Below the pieces are notes generated by a model. The model was not told where the DNA came from. It worked only from the letters and a program-made list of their open reading frames with translations, and ran no database searches. A DNA stretch of 40,075 nucleotides. It comes from Pseudomonadota bacterium. Its GTDB lineage: Bacteria > Pseudomonadota > Gammaproteobacteria > Burkholderiales > Burkholderiaceae_C. This document shows positions 17,192 to 25,829 of the stretch, in pieces (positions within the stretch are counted from its first letter, which is position 1; each line of letters starts with the position of its first letter). The translations under genes were made by a program, and so were the position numbers. The stretch is from contig JAIUOM010000026.1 in NCBI GenBank assembly GCA_020161215.1, forward strand, positions 1-40,075. The letters are read 5' to 3'.

Positions 17192-18133
17192 ATGTCAACT
17201 CTTCAATCCCTCGATATTGCCAAGCGCTCGGCGGTCACCACGCCGACGCCTGATGTCCGGCGCGAAATCCCGCAGGTGGCCAAGCTCATCGATGTCTCCA
17301 GTTGCATCGGTTGCAAGGCCTGCCAGTCGGCGTGCATGGAATGGAACGATCTGCGCGACGACATCGGCACCTGCCACGGCGTCTACGACAACCCGATGGA
17401 CATGACGCCCCAGTCCTGGACGGTGATGAAGTTCTCCGAGGTCGAGGTCACCCCCGGCCGGCTGGAGTGGCTGATCCGCAAGGACGGCTGCATGCACTGC
17501 GAGGACCCGGGCTGCCTGAAGGCCTGCCCGTCGCCTGGTGCCATCGTCAAGTACGCCAACGGCATCGTCGACTTCATCAGCGAGAACTGCATTGGCTGCG
17601 GCTACTGCGTCAAGGGCTGCCCGTTCGACGTGCCGCGCATCAGCGAGAAGGACAACAAGGCCTACAAGTGTTCGCTGTGCGCCGACCGCGTGGCCGTCTC
17701 GCAAGAGCCGGCCTGCGCCAAGGCCTGCCCCACGGGCGCGATCCGCTTCGGCTCCAAGGAAGACATGCTGACCTACGGCGAAGGCCGCGTCACCGAGTTG
17801 AAGACACGCGGCTACGACAAAGCCGCCGTCTACAACCCCGATGGCGTGGGCGGCACGCACGTCATGTATGTGCTGCAGCACGGCGACAAGCCCGAGCTGT
17901 ACTCCAACCTGCCGGCCAACCCGAGCATCAGCCCCATGGTCGCGATCTGGAAGGGTCTGGCCAAGCCGGTGGCGCTGGCCACGATGATCGGTGCGGCGGT
18001 GGTGGCCTTCTTCCACCACATGAAGCAAGGTCCGCTTGAAGTGCCCGAAGACGACGAAGACTACGTCGCCGACGGCCAGCCCAATGTCGTCGGCGCCTCA
18101 CCCGGCGAGCGCACGCACGTCAACGACGCCTGA
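17192..18133 (+). CDS. fdnH/fdoH: Formate dehydrogenase iron-sulfur (beta) subunit
   Basis: The 313-residue protein has four ferredoxin-type Cys clusters: [35 protein letters not shown] and CSLCADRV...CAKAC. They form the four [4Fe-4S] wire of the FdnGHI/FdoGHI complex. A single C-terminal transmembrane helix ([16 protein letters not shown], ~260-277) anchors it with the bulk in the periplasm. The C-terminal tail is acidic. A strong GAGGAGG lies before the ATG. It carries electrons from the Sec/Mo subunit to the cytochrome b subunit encoded next. Confidence 0.95.
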   Translation: MSTLQSLDIAKRSAVTTPTPDVRREIPQVAKLIDVSSCIGCKACQSACMEWNDLRDDIGTCHGVYDNPMDMTPQSWTVMKFSEVEVTPGRLEWLIRKDGCMHCEDPGCLKACPSPGAIVKYANGIVDFISENCIGCGYCVKGCPFDVPRISEKDNKAYKCSLCADRVAVSQEPACAKACPTGAIRFGSKEDMLTYGEGRVTELKTRGYDKAAVYNPDGVGGTHVMYVLQHGDKPELYSNLPANPSISPMVAIWKGLAKPVALATMIGAAVVAFFHHMKQGPLEVPEDDEDYVADGQPNVVGASPGERTHVNDA

Positions 18134-18144
18134 GGAGAACAGCG

Positions 18145-18798
18145 ATGAGAAAGCTCTTTATTCAGCGTTACACCGACAACCAGCGCATCAACCACTGGAT
18201 GGTGGTGGTGTGCTTCGGCCTGGCCGGCTTTTCGGGGCTGGCCTTGTTCCACCCGAGCATGTTCTTCCTCACGAACCTGTTCGGCGGCCCGCAATGGACG
18301 CGGGTGCTGCACCCTTACCTCGGCATCGCGGTGTTCGTGCTGTTCCTGCTCATGTTCCTGGCGTTCTGGCGCGTCAACACGTGGAAGCGTGAAGACAGCC
18401 AGTGGGTCGAGAAAGCACCTAAGCTGGTGTTTGAGGGCGACGAGTCCCAGATGCCGCCCGTGGGCAAATACAACGCCGGCCAGAAGCTGGTGTTCTGGAG
18501 CATGACGCTGTCGCTGATCGTGCTGCTGTGCACCGGCGTGCTGTTCTGGCAGGCCTGGTTTGCCAACAGCGTGCCGATCCCGGTGCAGCGGGTGGCGGTG
18601 GTGCTGCACGCCTTGGCGGCCTTCATCATGTCGTTGACGGCGGTGGTGCACATCTACGCGGCCATCTGGGTCAAGGGCACCTTGCGTGCCATGACCCAGG
18701 GCACGGTGAGCGCTGGCTGGGCCAAACGCCACCACCTGCTGTGGTACCGTGACAAGATGGAAGGCCAAGCGCGCGTGCCCGACCAGCGCGCCGGCTGA
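18145..18798 (+). CDS. fdnI/fdoI: Formate dehydrogenase cytochrome b556 (gamma) subunit
   Basis: The 217-residue protein has four predicted membrane helices (~18-37, ~53-75, ~113-133, ~150-172). His residues in NQRINHWMVV, RVLHPYLG and VVLHALAAF are positioned to ligate the two b hemes, and TAVVHIYAAIWVKG is the conserved end. It passes electrons from the beta subunit to quinone on the cytoplasmic side. GAGGAG precedes the ATG. The gene is the last of the structural fdh set and is followed by a strong hairpin before fdhE. Confidence 0.94.
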   Translation: MRKLFIQRYTDNQRINHWMVVVCFGLAGFSGLALFHPSMFFLTNLFGGPQWTRVLHPYLGIAVFVLFLLMFLAFWRVNTWKREDSQWVEKAPKLVFEGDESQMPPVGKYNAGQKLVFWSMTLSLIVLLCTGVLFWQAWFANSVPIPVQRVAVVLHALAAFIMSLTAVVHIYAAIWVKGTLRAMTQGTVSAGWAKRHHLLWYRDKMEGQARVPDQRAG

Positions 18799-18827
18799 CC
18801 CCGGTATTTTTCGACTTCGATAGACCC

Positions 18828-18851
18828 GCGCCGCTGCTGAGCCAGCGGCGC
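18828..18851 (+). promoter_or_regulatory. Strong hairpin between fdoI and fdhE
   Basis: GCGCCGCTG (18828-18836) and CAGCGGCGC (18843-18851) form a perfect 9-bp stem with a six-base loop, 13 bases before the fdhE start. No T-run follows, so it is more likely an mRNA processing or stability element, or a leaky attenuator that lowers expression of the assembly genes, than a full terminator. Confidence 0.5.
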
Positions 18852-18864
18852 AACGCTTTCAGCC

Positions 18865-19881
18865 ATGACCCTCAGCGCCAGCGCACGCCTTCGCACCCCG
18901 GAAGAAATCGCCGTCAACGCCGGCGCTGATTTGCCGCGCCTGCGGCTGCCCGATGCCGACGTCTTTGCCCAGCGCGCCCTGCGCCTGCGGCAACTGGCGG
19001 CCGGGCACGCCATGCGCGACTACCTGCTTTTGATGGCGGTGGTGTGCGAGGCACAGCACGCCCGCCTGGCCGGCTACCCGGCCGTGCCGCTGCCCACCGT
19101 CGAACAGGCCGACGCCGCCTCGCAAACTGGCGCGCCCCTGCTCGACACCGCCCAGTGGCCGCGCGCCGCGGCCTGGAAGAGCGAGCTGCGCGCCCTGCTC
19201 GCCCAGGTGCTGGACCAACTGCCTGCCGACAGCCCGGCTCGCGCCGGCGTGCAGGCCCTGGCCCAGCGGGACGACACTGCGCTGGAGCAGCAAGCCGAGC
19301 GCCTGCTGGCCGGCATCACCCTGGGCCTGGACATGGCCGCCGCACCGCTCATCGCGGCGGGCCTGCAGCTGTACTGGACGCACCTGGTGCGCGCCAGCGC
19401 CCAGGCCGTGCCCAACCCCTATGGTTACGTCCAGGACGCCACGCGCTGCCCCTGCTGCGGCAGCCTGCCCACCGCCAGCGTCACCCGCGTGGGCGGCGAC
19501 AGCGAGGGCTTTCGCTACCTGCACTGCGCGCTGTGCAACGCCGAATGGCACATGGTGCGCATCAAGTGCACGCACTGCCTCAGCACCGGCGGCGTGCGCT
19601 TTCGCGCGCTGCAGGCGCTGGCGGACGCCGACCAATCCACCCGCCGCGAATCGGTGCAGGCCGAAACCTGCGACACCTGCCAGCACTACCTGAAAATCGT
19701 CCACATGGACCGCGATCTGCACGTGGAGCCCGTGGCCGACGACCTGGCCAGCCTGACGCTCGACCTGCTGGTCGCCGAAGAAGGCTACCAACGCCACGGC
19801 GTCAACTTCATGCTGCTGTTTGGCGACGGCGACGAGGGTGGCGAGGCCGCCCCGCCCCCGCCCGAACGAGGGAGCGCCTGA
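18865..19881 (+). CDS. fdhE: Formate dehydrogenase accessory protein FdhE
   Basis: The 338-residue protein matches FdhE, a cytoplasmic factor needed to make active respiratory formate dehydrogenase. The N-terminal half is helical; the C-terminal half holds the Cys pairs of its rubredoxin-like metal sites: CPCCGSLP, CALCNAEWH, CTHCLSTGG and CDTCQHY. The C-terminal VADDLASLTLDLLVAEEGY is also typical. The start lacks a good ribosome site. The stop overlaps the selA start (TGATG at 19879-19883), so selA translation is probably coupled. Confidence 0.93.
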   Translation: MTLSASARLRTPEEIAVNAGADLPRLRLPDADVFAQRALRLRQLAAGHAMRDYLLLMAVVCEAQHARLAGYPAVPLPTVEQADAASQTGAPLLDTAQWPRAAAWKSELRALLAQVLDQLPADSPARAGVQALAQRDDTALEQQAERLLAGITLGLDMAAAPLIAAGLQLYWTHLVRASAQAVPNPYGYVQDATRCPCCGSLPTASVTRVGGDSEGFRYLHCALCNAEWHMVRIKCTHCLSTGGVRFRALQALADADQSTRRESVQAETCDTCQHYLKIVHMDRDLHVEPVADDLASLTLDLLVAEEGYQRHGVNFMLLFGDGDEGGEAAPPPPERGSA

Positions 19882-21374
19882 TGGCAAGGCCCGACGAATC
19901 CGTGGTACACGGTTCCAAGGCCCAGGCCCACCAGCCCGACGCCCCGCGCTCCGCCCCCGACACCCCCGCCACCCCCAAAGACCTGCCCGCGGTCGACCGC
20001 TTGCTGCGCCAGCCCGATGTGGCGGCGTTGATTGCCGAGCACGGCCACACCCTCGTCGCGCGTGAAAGCCGCGCCCTGCTGGACGAGGCCCGCGCCCTGG
20101 CCCTGGCCGGCACGCTGGCGCTGAGCGCCGTGGCACCCGACGCGCTGGCCGGGCAACTGGCCCAGCGCGTTAACGCGCGCCTGGCGCCGCGCCTGTGCAC
20201 CGTGCTCAACCTCACCGGCACGGTGATCCACACCAACCTGGGCCGCGCCCTGCTGCCCGAGGCCGCGCTGGCCCACGTGCAGGCCATGATGGCCGGGCCC
20301 AACAACCTTGAATACGACCTGGGCAGCGGCGGCCGCGGCGACCGTGACAGCATCATCGAAGGCCTGCTGTGTGAGCTGACCGGCGCCGAGGCCGCCACCG
20401 TCGTCAACAACAACGCCGCCGCCGTGCTGCTGACCCTGGCCGCGCTGGCGCACGGGCGCGAGGTCATCGTCTCGCGCGGCGAGCTGGTCGAGATTGGTGG
20501 CGCCTTCCGCATGCCCGACGTGATGGAAAGCGCTGGCGCCAAGCTGGTCGAGGTGGGCACCACCAACCGCACCCACCCGCACGACTACGAGCGCGCCATC
20601 ACCGAGCGCACCGCCCTGCTGATGAAGGTGCACACCAGCAACTACGCCGTGCAAGGCTTTACCAGCGCCGTGACCGAGGCCGAGCTGGCCCCCATCGCCG
20701 CGCGCCACCAGCTGCCCCTGGCCACCGACCTGGGCAGCGGCTCGCTGATCGACCTCACCGCCTACGGCCTGCCGGCCGAGCCCACGCCACAACAGATGCT
20801 GGCCGCCGGCTGCGGCGTGGTCACCTTCAGCGGCGACAAGCTGCTGGGCGGCCCACAGGCCGGCCTGATCGTCGGCAGCAAAGAGCTGGTCGGCCGCATC
20901 CGCAAGTTCCCCATGAAGCGCGCCCTGCGCATGAGCAAGCTGCCCCTGGCCGCGCTGGAGGCCACGCTGCGCCTGTACCTGCGCCCCGAGCGCCTGACGC
21001 AGGATGTGCCCACGCTGCGCCTGCTCACCCGCCCGGCCGCCGACCTGCGCGCGCTGGCCGAGCAACTGCGTCCCGCCGTGACCCAGGCCGTGGCGCCGCG
21101 CTTTACGGTGGAGGTGGTCGACCTGCTGGGCCAGATCGGCTCCGGCTCGCTGCCCGTCGAGCGCCTGCCCTCCGCCGGTCTGGCTATCGCCCCCACAGGC
21201 GGCAAAAAAGGCGCCGGCCGCGCACTCGACGAGCTGGCCGCCGCCCTGCGCGCCCTGCCCCGCCCGGTGATTGGCCGCATTGCCGACGACCGCCTGCTGC
21301 TCGATCTGCGCGGGCTGGAGCAGCCGGTGCAACTGACTGAACAACTTTCCCTGCTTCAGGCCGCCCTGGCCTGA
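19881..21374 (+). CDS. selA: L-seryl-tRNA(Sec) selenium transferase
   Basis: The 497-residue PLP enzyme converts Ser-tRNA(Sec) to Sec-tRNA(Sec) with selenophosphate. The core starts at LPAVDRLLRQPDV (~35) with the N-terminal tRNA-binding domain, then TGTVIHTNLGRALLP, NNNAAAVLLTLAAL, EIGGAFRMPDVM and the PLP lysine K320 in FSGDKLLGGPQAG. The C-terminal domain ends with the ELA...LPRPVIGRI module. The first ~33 residues are a poorly conserved Pro/Ala/Asp extension, so the start could be slightly downstream, but the TGATG overlap with fdhE favours 19881. The substrate tRNA gene lies at 25607. Confidence 0.96.
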   Translation: MARPDESVVHGSKAQAHQPDAPRSAPDTPATPKDLPAVDRLLRQPDVAALIAEHGHTLVARESRALLDEARALALAGTLALSAVAPDALAGQLAQRVNARLAPRLCTVLNLTGTVIHTNLGRALLPEAALAHVQAMMAGPNNLEYDLGSGGRGDRDSIIEGLLCELTGAEAATVVNNNAAAVLLTLAALAHGREVIVSRGELVEIGGAFRMPDVMESAGAKLVEVGTTNRTHPHDYERAITERTALLMKVHTSNYAVQGFTSAVTEAELAPIAARHQLPLATDLGSGSLIDLTAYGLPAEPTPQQMLAAGCGVVTFSGDKLLGGPQAGLIVGSKELVGRIRKFPMKRALRMSKLPLAALEATLRLYLRPERLTQDVPTLRLLTRPAADLRALAEQLRPAVTQAVAPRFTVEVVDLLGQIGSGSLPVERLPSAGLAIAPTGGKKGAGRALDELAAALRALPRPVIGRIADDRLLLDLRGLEQPVQLTEQLSLLQAALA

Positions 21375-21418
21375 GTTTTTTCAACCCACCACCTCAACCA
21401 CCACCCCAGAGAACTGCC

Positions 21419-22786
21419 ATGCCCATCGATCGACGTCAATTCCTCGCCGGTGCGGCGGGTGCGTCGGCCAGCTTGCTGACCGCCTGCGCCGCCCCCACCG
21501 CCTCCAACACTGCCGCCAGTGCCCCGCTGCCGTTTTTGGTCGGCTCGCCGTCCGAGGCACTCATCGCCAAGGGCAAAGCCCCGCGCGTGGTGGTCTGCGG
21601 CGGTGGTTGGGGGGGCCTGAGCGCCGCCAAGAACATCCGCCAGATGGCGCCGCAGGCCGAAGTCGTGCTGCTGGAGCGCAACCCGGTGTTCTTCAGCTGC
21701 CCCATGAGCAACAAGTGGCTGGTCGACATCGTCGATTCGCAGTTCCTCACCCACGACTACCTGCAGGTCAGCGAGCGCCACGGCTACCGCTTCATCCAGA
21801 GCGAGATCACCCAGATCGACCGCGACACCAAGCGCGTGCACACCAGCCTGGGCCACCTCGACTACGACCTGCTGGTGCTGGCGCCCGGCATCCGCTACGG
21901 CTACGAGACCTGGTTTGGCAACGACCGCCGCGCCGCCGAAGCCACGCGCGCCCGCTTTCCGGGTGCCTACATCCCCAACGCCGAGCACTACGCGCTAAAG
22001 CGCGCGCTGCACGCCTTCAAGGGCGGCGAATGGGTGATGAACCTGCCGCCCCCGCCCCAGCGCTGCCCGCCCAGCCCCTACGAGCGCGCCTGTCTGGTGG
22101 CCTGGTGGTTCAAGACCCACAACATCAAGGGCCGCATCACCATCCTCGACCACAAGGACGGCGTGCGCCCCATCGGCGTGGGCTTTCGCGAGGCCTTCCG
22201 CGACCTGTACGGCGACATCCTCACCTACGTGCCCAACGCGCATGTGCAGGAGATCGACCCCTTTGCCCAGCGCATCAAGACCAGCGCCGGCGACATGAAG
22301 TTCGACCACGCCGTCATCATGGCGCCGCACCAGGCGGGTGATTTGGCCTGGAAAGCCGGCGCCGTCGGCACCCGGCCCGACGGCAAGCCCACCGGCTGGG
22401 CCGACGTGGACAACAAGATGCTGACCATGAAGGGCGACGACGACGTGTACGTCATCGGCGACGCTGTGGGCCAGGTCTCACCGCTGCCCAACTTCCTGTT
22501 CTACCCCAAGGCCGGCCACGTGGCCAACGCGCATGGCCGCATCGTCGCGCGCTACATCGCCGAGCGCCTGGCCGGGCGCGCGCCCAAGGTCGAGCTGCCC
22601 GACAACCTGTGCTACATGCTGGTCAACGGCTCCCCGCGCGAGGCCATTGCCGTGCAGTTCGACTACCGCATCAACGACCAGGGCATCCTTGAGCAGGCCC
22701 AGATCGACGACAACGACCGCCGCGAAGCCCTGGTGTCCGAGGACTTCCGCTGGTACGCCCGCATGATGGGCGACTTGTTCAGCTGA
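21419..22786 (+). CDS. Flavocytochrome c sulfide dehydrogenase-type flavoprotein
   Basis: The 455-residue protein has an N-terminal [13 protein letters not shown]-like motif and an LLTAC lipobox, so it is exported and possibly membrane-anchored. It has an FAD Rossmann motif ([18 protein letters not shown]). The redox Cys residues expected of FCSD flavoproteins are present: C216 in [10 protein letters not shown] and C398 in NLCYMLVNG. An additional C94 lies in FFSCPMSN. The C-terminal domain fits the FCSD flavin-binding family. Members oxidise sulfide to sulfur and pass electrons to a c-type cytochrome; no cytochrome gene is nearby. It is co-directional with selA, 44 bp downstream, which is an unexpected place for a sulfide-oxidising enzyme. 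Confidence 0.85.
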   Translation: MPIDRRQFLAGAAGASASLLTACAAPTASNTAASAPLPFLVGSPSEALIAKGKAPRVVVCGGGWGGLSAAKNIRQMAPQAEVVLLERNPVFFSCPMSNKWLVDIVDSQFLTHDYLQVSERHGYRFIQSEITQIDRDTKRVHTSLGHLDYDLLVLAPGIRYGYETWFGNDRRAAEATRARFPGAYIPNAEHYALKRALHAFKGGEWVMNLPPPPQRCPPSPYERACLVAWWFKTHNIKGRITILDHKDGVRPIGVGFREAFRDLYGDILTYVPNAHVQEIDPFAQRIKTSAGDMKFDHAVIMAPHQAGDLAWKAGAVGTRPDGKPTGWADVDNKMLTMKGDDDVYVIGDAVGQVSPLPNFLFYPKAGHVANAHGRIVARYIAERLAGRAPKVELPDNLCYMLVNGSPREAIAVQFDYRINDQGILEQAQIDDNDRREALVSEDFRWYARMMGDLFS

Positions 22787-22831
22787 CCGGCGCCACGACC
22801 CGCTTTTCACACATCGCCAGTGCGCATCGAT

Positions 22832-22867
22832 AAGGCGACTTGTCGCCTTCGACATCATGCTGCATGA
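22832..22867 (+). promoter_or_regulatory. Probable promoter-operator of the ccdB-type toxin-antitoxin pair
   Basis: Two perfect inverted repeats lie in the 112-bp spacer: AAGGCGAC-TT-GTCGCCTT (22832-22849) and TCATGC-T-GCATGA (22855-22867). TTGTCG (22840) and CATGAT (22863), 17 bases apart, could be the promoter, overlapping both dyads. This is the layout expected for autoregulation by an antitoxin. The first dyad could also form a hairpin terminator for the flavoprotein gene, but it has no T-run. Confidence 0.5.
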
Positions 22868-22898
22868 TTGCATGAGCCCCAAACCCACGGAGATCCCC

Positions 22899-23210
22899 AT
22901 GCTCAAAGAAGTCGGCGCCAGCGGCCAGATCGCGCTGGGCAAGCGCTTCGCAGGACGCTTGTTCGAGATGGTGGTGCACCCTGACGAGCGGGTCGAGCTG
23001 ATCCCCATGGCGCTCGTGCCCGCGGGGGCGTCGGCGACCACGGCACCGGCGCCAGCGGCGGCCTGGCGGCCTCCAGGCGGCTACGCGCACAGCACCGCCT
23101 GGGCCGAAGAAAACCGTGAGGCGCTGGAACGCTATGCCGCAGGCATTGAACACGAGGGCACTGCGGCAGAGCAGTTGCAGCAGTTTCTGACCGATGGCGA
23201 ACAGCATTGA
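22899..23210 (+). CDS. Antitoxin of a CcdB-type pair, AbrB-like N-terminus and CcdA-like C-terminus
   Basis: I chose the ATG at 22899, which follows GGAG by seven bases; an ATG at 22857 would add 14 residues through the palindromic region. The 103-residue product begins with a segment resembling a SpoVT/AbrB swapped-hairpin DNA-binding domain ([13 protein letters not shown]...VHPDERVEL). A Pro/Ala linker (~42-62) follows, then a C-terminal segment like the toxin-wrapping tail of CcdA ([18 protein letters not shown]). E. coli CcdA has a ribbon-helix-helix N-terminus instead. The stop is nine bases before the toxin start. The role is inferred from the downstream CcdB and the C-terminal likeness. 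Confidence 0.75.
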   Translation: MLKEVGASGQIALGKRFAGRLFEMVVHPDERVELIPMALVPAGASATTAPAPAAAWRPPGGYAHSTAWAEENREALERYAAGIEHEGTAAEQLQQFLTDGEQH

Positions 23211-23219
23211 CCATTCGCC

Positions 23220-23528
23220 ATGCCGCGCTTCGATCTGTTCCACAACCCCAACCCGCGCGCCAGCCACACGCTGCTGCTGGACGTGCAGAGCGATCTGGTC
23301 ACCACGGCCACCCGCTGGTGCATCCCATTGCGGCTGGCCGAGCCGGGCCAAGCCGTGATGCGGCGCGCGCAGACCACGCTGCGGGTCGGTGGCACGCCCT
23401 GCGTGCTGGACACGCCCAACATGCTGGCCGTACCAACGCGCCTGCTGCGCGAGCCGGCAGGCCATCTCAGCGCCAGCGAGCAGGCCACGGTCGAAGCCTG
23501 CATCGAGTTCATGCTGCGCGGCTACTGA
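23220..23528 (+). CDS. ccdB: CcdB family toxin (gyrase inhibitor)
   Basis: The 102-residue protein has nearly the same length as CcdB of plasmid F (101). It keeps the landmark segments: [10 protein letters not shown] near residues 18-27, [15 protein letters not shown] and the C-terminal helix [13 protein letters not shown]. CcdB traps DNA gyrase through its last residues; in F CcdB these are W-G-I, here R-G-Y, so the critical Trp is absent and toxicity may be altered. It follows the antitoxin and lies 19 bp before selB, so selB may be transcribed from the toxin-antitoxin promoter. Confidence 0.88.
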   Translation: MPRFDLFHNPNPRASHTLLLDVQSDLVTTATRWCIPLRLAEPGQAVMRRAQTTLRVGGTPCVLDTPNMLAVPTRLLREPAGHLSASEQATVEACIEFMLRGY

Positions 23529-23547
23529 CCCGAGGACCCACTCACCC

Positions 23548-25473
23548 ATGATCATCGGCACCGCAGGCCACATCGACCACGGCAAGACCACGCTGGTGCG
23601 CGCCCTCACCGGCGTGGACACCGACCGCCTGCCGGAGGAGAAAAAGCGCGGCATCAGCATCGAGCTGGGCTACGCCTTTCTCGACGTGCCCGGCGCGCCG
23701 GAGGGCGATCGCATCGGCTTCATCGACGTGCCCGGGCACGAGCGGCTGGTGCACACCATGGTCTCGGGCGCCAGCGGCATCGACTTTGCGCTGCTGCTGG
23801 TGGCCGCCGACGACGGCCCCATGCCGCAGACGCTGGAGCACCTGAGCGTGCTGGCCATGCTGGGCATCGGCCGCGGCGCGGTGGTCATCACCAAGACCGA
23901 CCGCGCCGACGCCACCCGCGTGGCCGAAGTGCGCGCGCAAATGGCCGATCTGCTGGCCGGCACGCCACTGGCGCAAGCCCCGGTGCTGGCCGTATCGGCC
24001 ACCACGGGCGATGGGGTGGACGAGCTACGTGCTATTATTTTTGAAGCAAATAACGATTATTCCACGCCGACATCTGGCCAAAATCACTCAGATTCTCTGC
24101 CTGCCGCCTTCCGGCTGGCGGTAGACCGCGCCTTCACCCTGGCCGGCACCGGCACCGTGGTCACCGGCACCATGCACGCAGGCCAAGTGGCCGTGGGTGA
24201 CGAGGTGGCCCTGGTGCCCGGCAGTCTGCGCGCCCGCGTGCGCAGCCTGCACGCGCAGAACCGTCCGGTGCAGCAGGCCCGCGCCGGCCAGCGCTGCGCC
24301 GTGGCCCTGGTCGGCATCGCCAAGGAGCAGGTCGCGCGCGGCCAGTGGCTCACGGCGCCCGCCGTGGCCTTGACCACCGACCGCATCGACGTGCAGCTCA
24401 CGCTGTGGCAGGGCGAAGCCAAGGCCCTGCGCTCCGGCGCACGCGTGCTGGCCCACATCGGCGCCGAGCAGGTCGCTGCCTCGGTCGCCCTGCTGGACGC
24501 CGACAGCCTGGCGCCCGGCGCCAGCGCGCTGGCCCAGCTGGTGCTGCACAGCCCCATCGGCGCCTGGCATGGCGAGCGCGTGCTGCTGCGCGACGCCGCC
24601 GCCAGCCGCACCCTGGCCGGCGGGCGCGTGCTCGACCCGCACGCCCCCGCGCGCTACCGCCGCACGCCGCAGCGCCTGGCCGAACTGGCCGCCCTGGGCC
24701 TGCCCACCGTGGCCGAGCGCCTGGCCGCCCTCGTCAGCGCCGCTCCGCACGGCGTTGACCTGACCCGGCTGGCCGCCGCCCAAGGCTTGCTGACGCTGCC
24801 CATCGACGCCCTGCCCAACACCGCGTTGACGCACGACGGCTGGGCGCTGGGCGCTATGCAAATTGAAGCGTTCAGCGCAGCCCTGCTGGCCGCGCTGGCG
24901 CAGTTTCATGATCGCCAGCCCGACGAGCTGGGCCCCGACGCCGCGCGCCTGCGCCGCCTGGCCGCCCCGCGCCTGCCGCTGCCGCTGTGGCAGGCCCTGC
25001 TCGACCAGCTGGCCGGCAGCGGGCACATCGTCACCCACGGCGCGTTCGTGCACCTGCCGACCCACCGGGCGCAACTGTCCGCCACCGAAGCGCGCATCGC
25101 CCAGAAGGTGCAGCCCCTGCTCACCGTCAGCGGTTTTGAAGGCCTGTGGGCGCGCGACCTGGCCAAGGACGTGCGCGAGGCCGAGCCCCTGGTGCGCGCT
25201 ACACTCGCGCGGCTGGCGCGGCGCGGCGAGCTGCACCAGGTCGTCAAAGACCTGTATTTCTTGCCCGCCACCATGCGCCACCTCGCCACCCTGGCCCGCC
25301 AGGTCGGTGCGGCGCACGCAGGCGAGGTGCAAGCGTCAGATTTTCGCGACGCCACGGGCCTCGGCCGCAAGCGCGCGATCCAGATTCTGGAATACTTCGA
25401 CCGCGTCGGCCTGACCCGCCGCGTGGGCGATGTGCACAAGCTGCGGGCGGAATGCACGCTGTTTGTGGCTTGA
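23548..25473 (+). CDS. selB: Selenocysteine-specific elongation factor
   Basis: The 641-residue protein carries an EF-Tu-like G domain (GHIDHGKTT at ~7-15, [17 protein letters not shown]), then the [13 protein letters not shown] start of domain 2. C-terminal winged-helix modules (~440-641; for example [20 protein letters not shown] and [17 protein letters not shown]) bind the SECIS hairpin. It delivers Sec-tRNA(Sec) to the UGA of fdhG. Between the G domain and domain 2, residues ~161-183 ([16 protein letters not shown]...) coincide with a dispersed repeat and look like an in-frame insert. The start at 23548 has GAGGA ten to fourteen bases upstream, and [14 protein letters not shown] is the standard SelB beginning. 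Confidence 0.96.
   Translation: MIIGTAGHIDHGKTTLVRALTGVDTDRLPEEKKRGISIELGYAFLDVPGAPEGDRIGFIDVPGHERLVHTMVSGASGIDFALLLVAADDGPMPQTLEHLSVLAMLGIGRGAVVITKTDRADATRVAEVRAQMADLLAGTPLAQAPVLAVSATTGDGVDELRAIIFEANNDYSTPTSGQNHSDSLPAAFRLAVDRAFTLAGTGTVVTGTMHAGQVAVGDEVALVPGSLRARVRSLHAQNRPVQQARAGQRCAVALVGIAKEQVARGQWLTAPAVALTTDRIDVQLTLWQGEAKALRSGARVLAHIGAEQVAASVALLDADSLAPGASALAQLVLHSPIGAWHGERVLLRDAAASRTLAGGRVLDPHAPARYRRTPQRLAELAALGLPTVAERLAALVSAAPHGVDLTRLAAAQGLLTLPIDALPNTALTHDGWALGAMQIEAFSAALLAALAQFHDRQPDELGPDAARLRRLAAPRLPLPLWQALLDQLAGSGHIVTHGAFVHLPTHRAQLSATEARIAQKVQPLLTVSGFEGLWARDLAKDVREAEPLVRATLARLARRGELHQVVKDLYFLPATMRHLATLARQVGAAHAGEVQASDFRDATGLGRKRAIQILEYFDRVGLTRRVGDVHKLRAECTLFVA
24030..24092 (+). repeat. 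Dispersed short repeat, copy read in frame inside selB
   Basis: The copy begins GCTATTATTTTTGAAGCA and contains TTCCACGCCGACATCT (24060-24075), identical over 16 bases to the cysN copy, followed by GGCCAAAATCAC. Its A/T content stands out from the surrounding G/C-rich gene. It encodes residues ~161-182 of SelB at a domain boundary. A shorter related fragment (GCTATGCAAATTGAAGCG) occurs at 24854, also in frame. Confidence 0.65.
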
Positions 25474-25511
25474 GCCGAGTTGACGGATGCCAGCGGATAC
25501 CAGCAGACGCC

Positions 25512-25601
25512 GTGCTCGGGCTTGCACCGAGCACTGGCGTCGTCCCCCCTCCCGCAGAGAGAAGGGGGGAAGCGGCCTAAGCCGCTCAGGGGGGAGTTTT
25601 T
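25512..25601 (+). terminator. Hairpin array and probable terminator between selB and selC
   Basis: The 133-bp spacer holds three structures: GTGCTCGG/CCGAGCAC (25512-25519 with 25527-25534), CCCCCCT at 25544-25550 that can pair with AGGGGGG at either 25563-25569 or 25588-25594, and AGCGGC-CTAA-GCCGCT (25571-25586). TTTTT follows at 25597-25601, five bases before the mature tRNA-Sec. The last stem plus T-run fits an intrinsic terminator for selB. The G/C-rich parts may be another member of the G/C-rich repeat family. Confidence 0.6.
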
Positions 25602-25606
25602 GCTAC

Positions 25607-25699
25607 GGAAGGGCAACCATCCTGGTGGGTGGGCCGGGCTTCAAACCCGGTGGGTGGCGCCATGCGTCGCCGGGTGGGTTCGACTCCCATGCCCTTCCG
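25607..25699 (+). tRNA. selC: tRNA-Sec (anticodon TCA)
   Basis: The 93-nt sequence folds as a bacterial selenocysteine tRNA. It has an 8-bp acceptor stem (GGAAGGGC with GCCCTTCC), the anticodon loop CTTCAAA with TCA at 25641-25643 on a CCGGG/CCCGG stem, a long variable arm with GGCG/CGCC pairing, and the T loop TTCGACT. The discriminator is G73. Only CC of the 3' CCA is followed by G, so the terminal A is not encoded. It suppresses the UGA in fdhG with SelA and SelB, encoded just upstream. Confidence 0.96.
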
Positions 25700-25829
25700 C
25701 CGACAAGGCATTACCCCACGCTTGGCGGTGTGGAGCCCTCCCCGCATTGGTGGCTGGCTGGCGTTGGAATTGACTGGCGATGGCAGCTCAGCGCCCGTGT
25801 TCAACCTCTTGACGGGTTTGGGGGCGGGC

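Noticed and set aside
22832-22849. 8-bp palindrome as terminator of the sulfide dehydrogenase-like gene
   Set aside because: No T-run follows, and it overlaps a plausible promoter just before the toxin-antitoxin genes; an operator is the better reading, although not proven.
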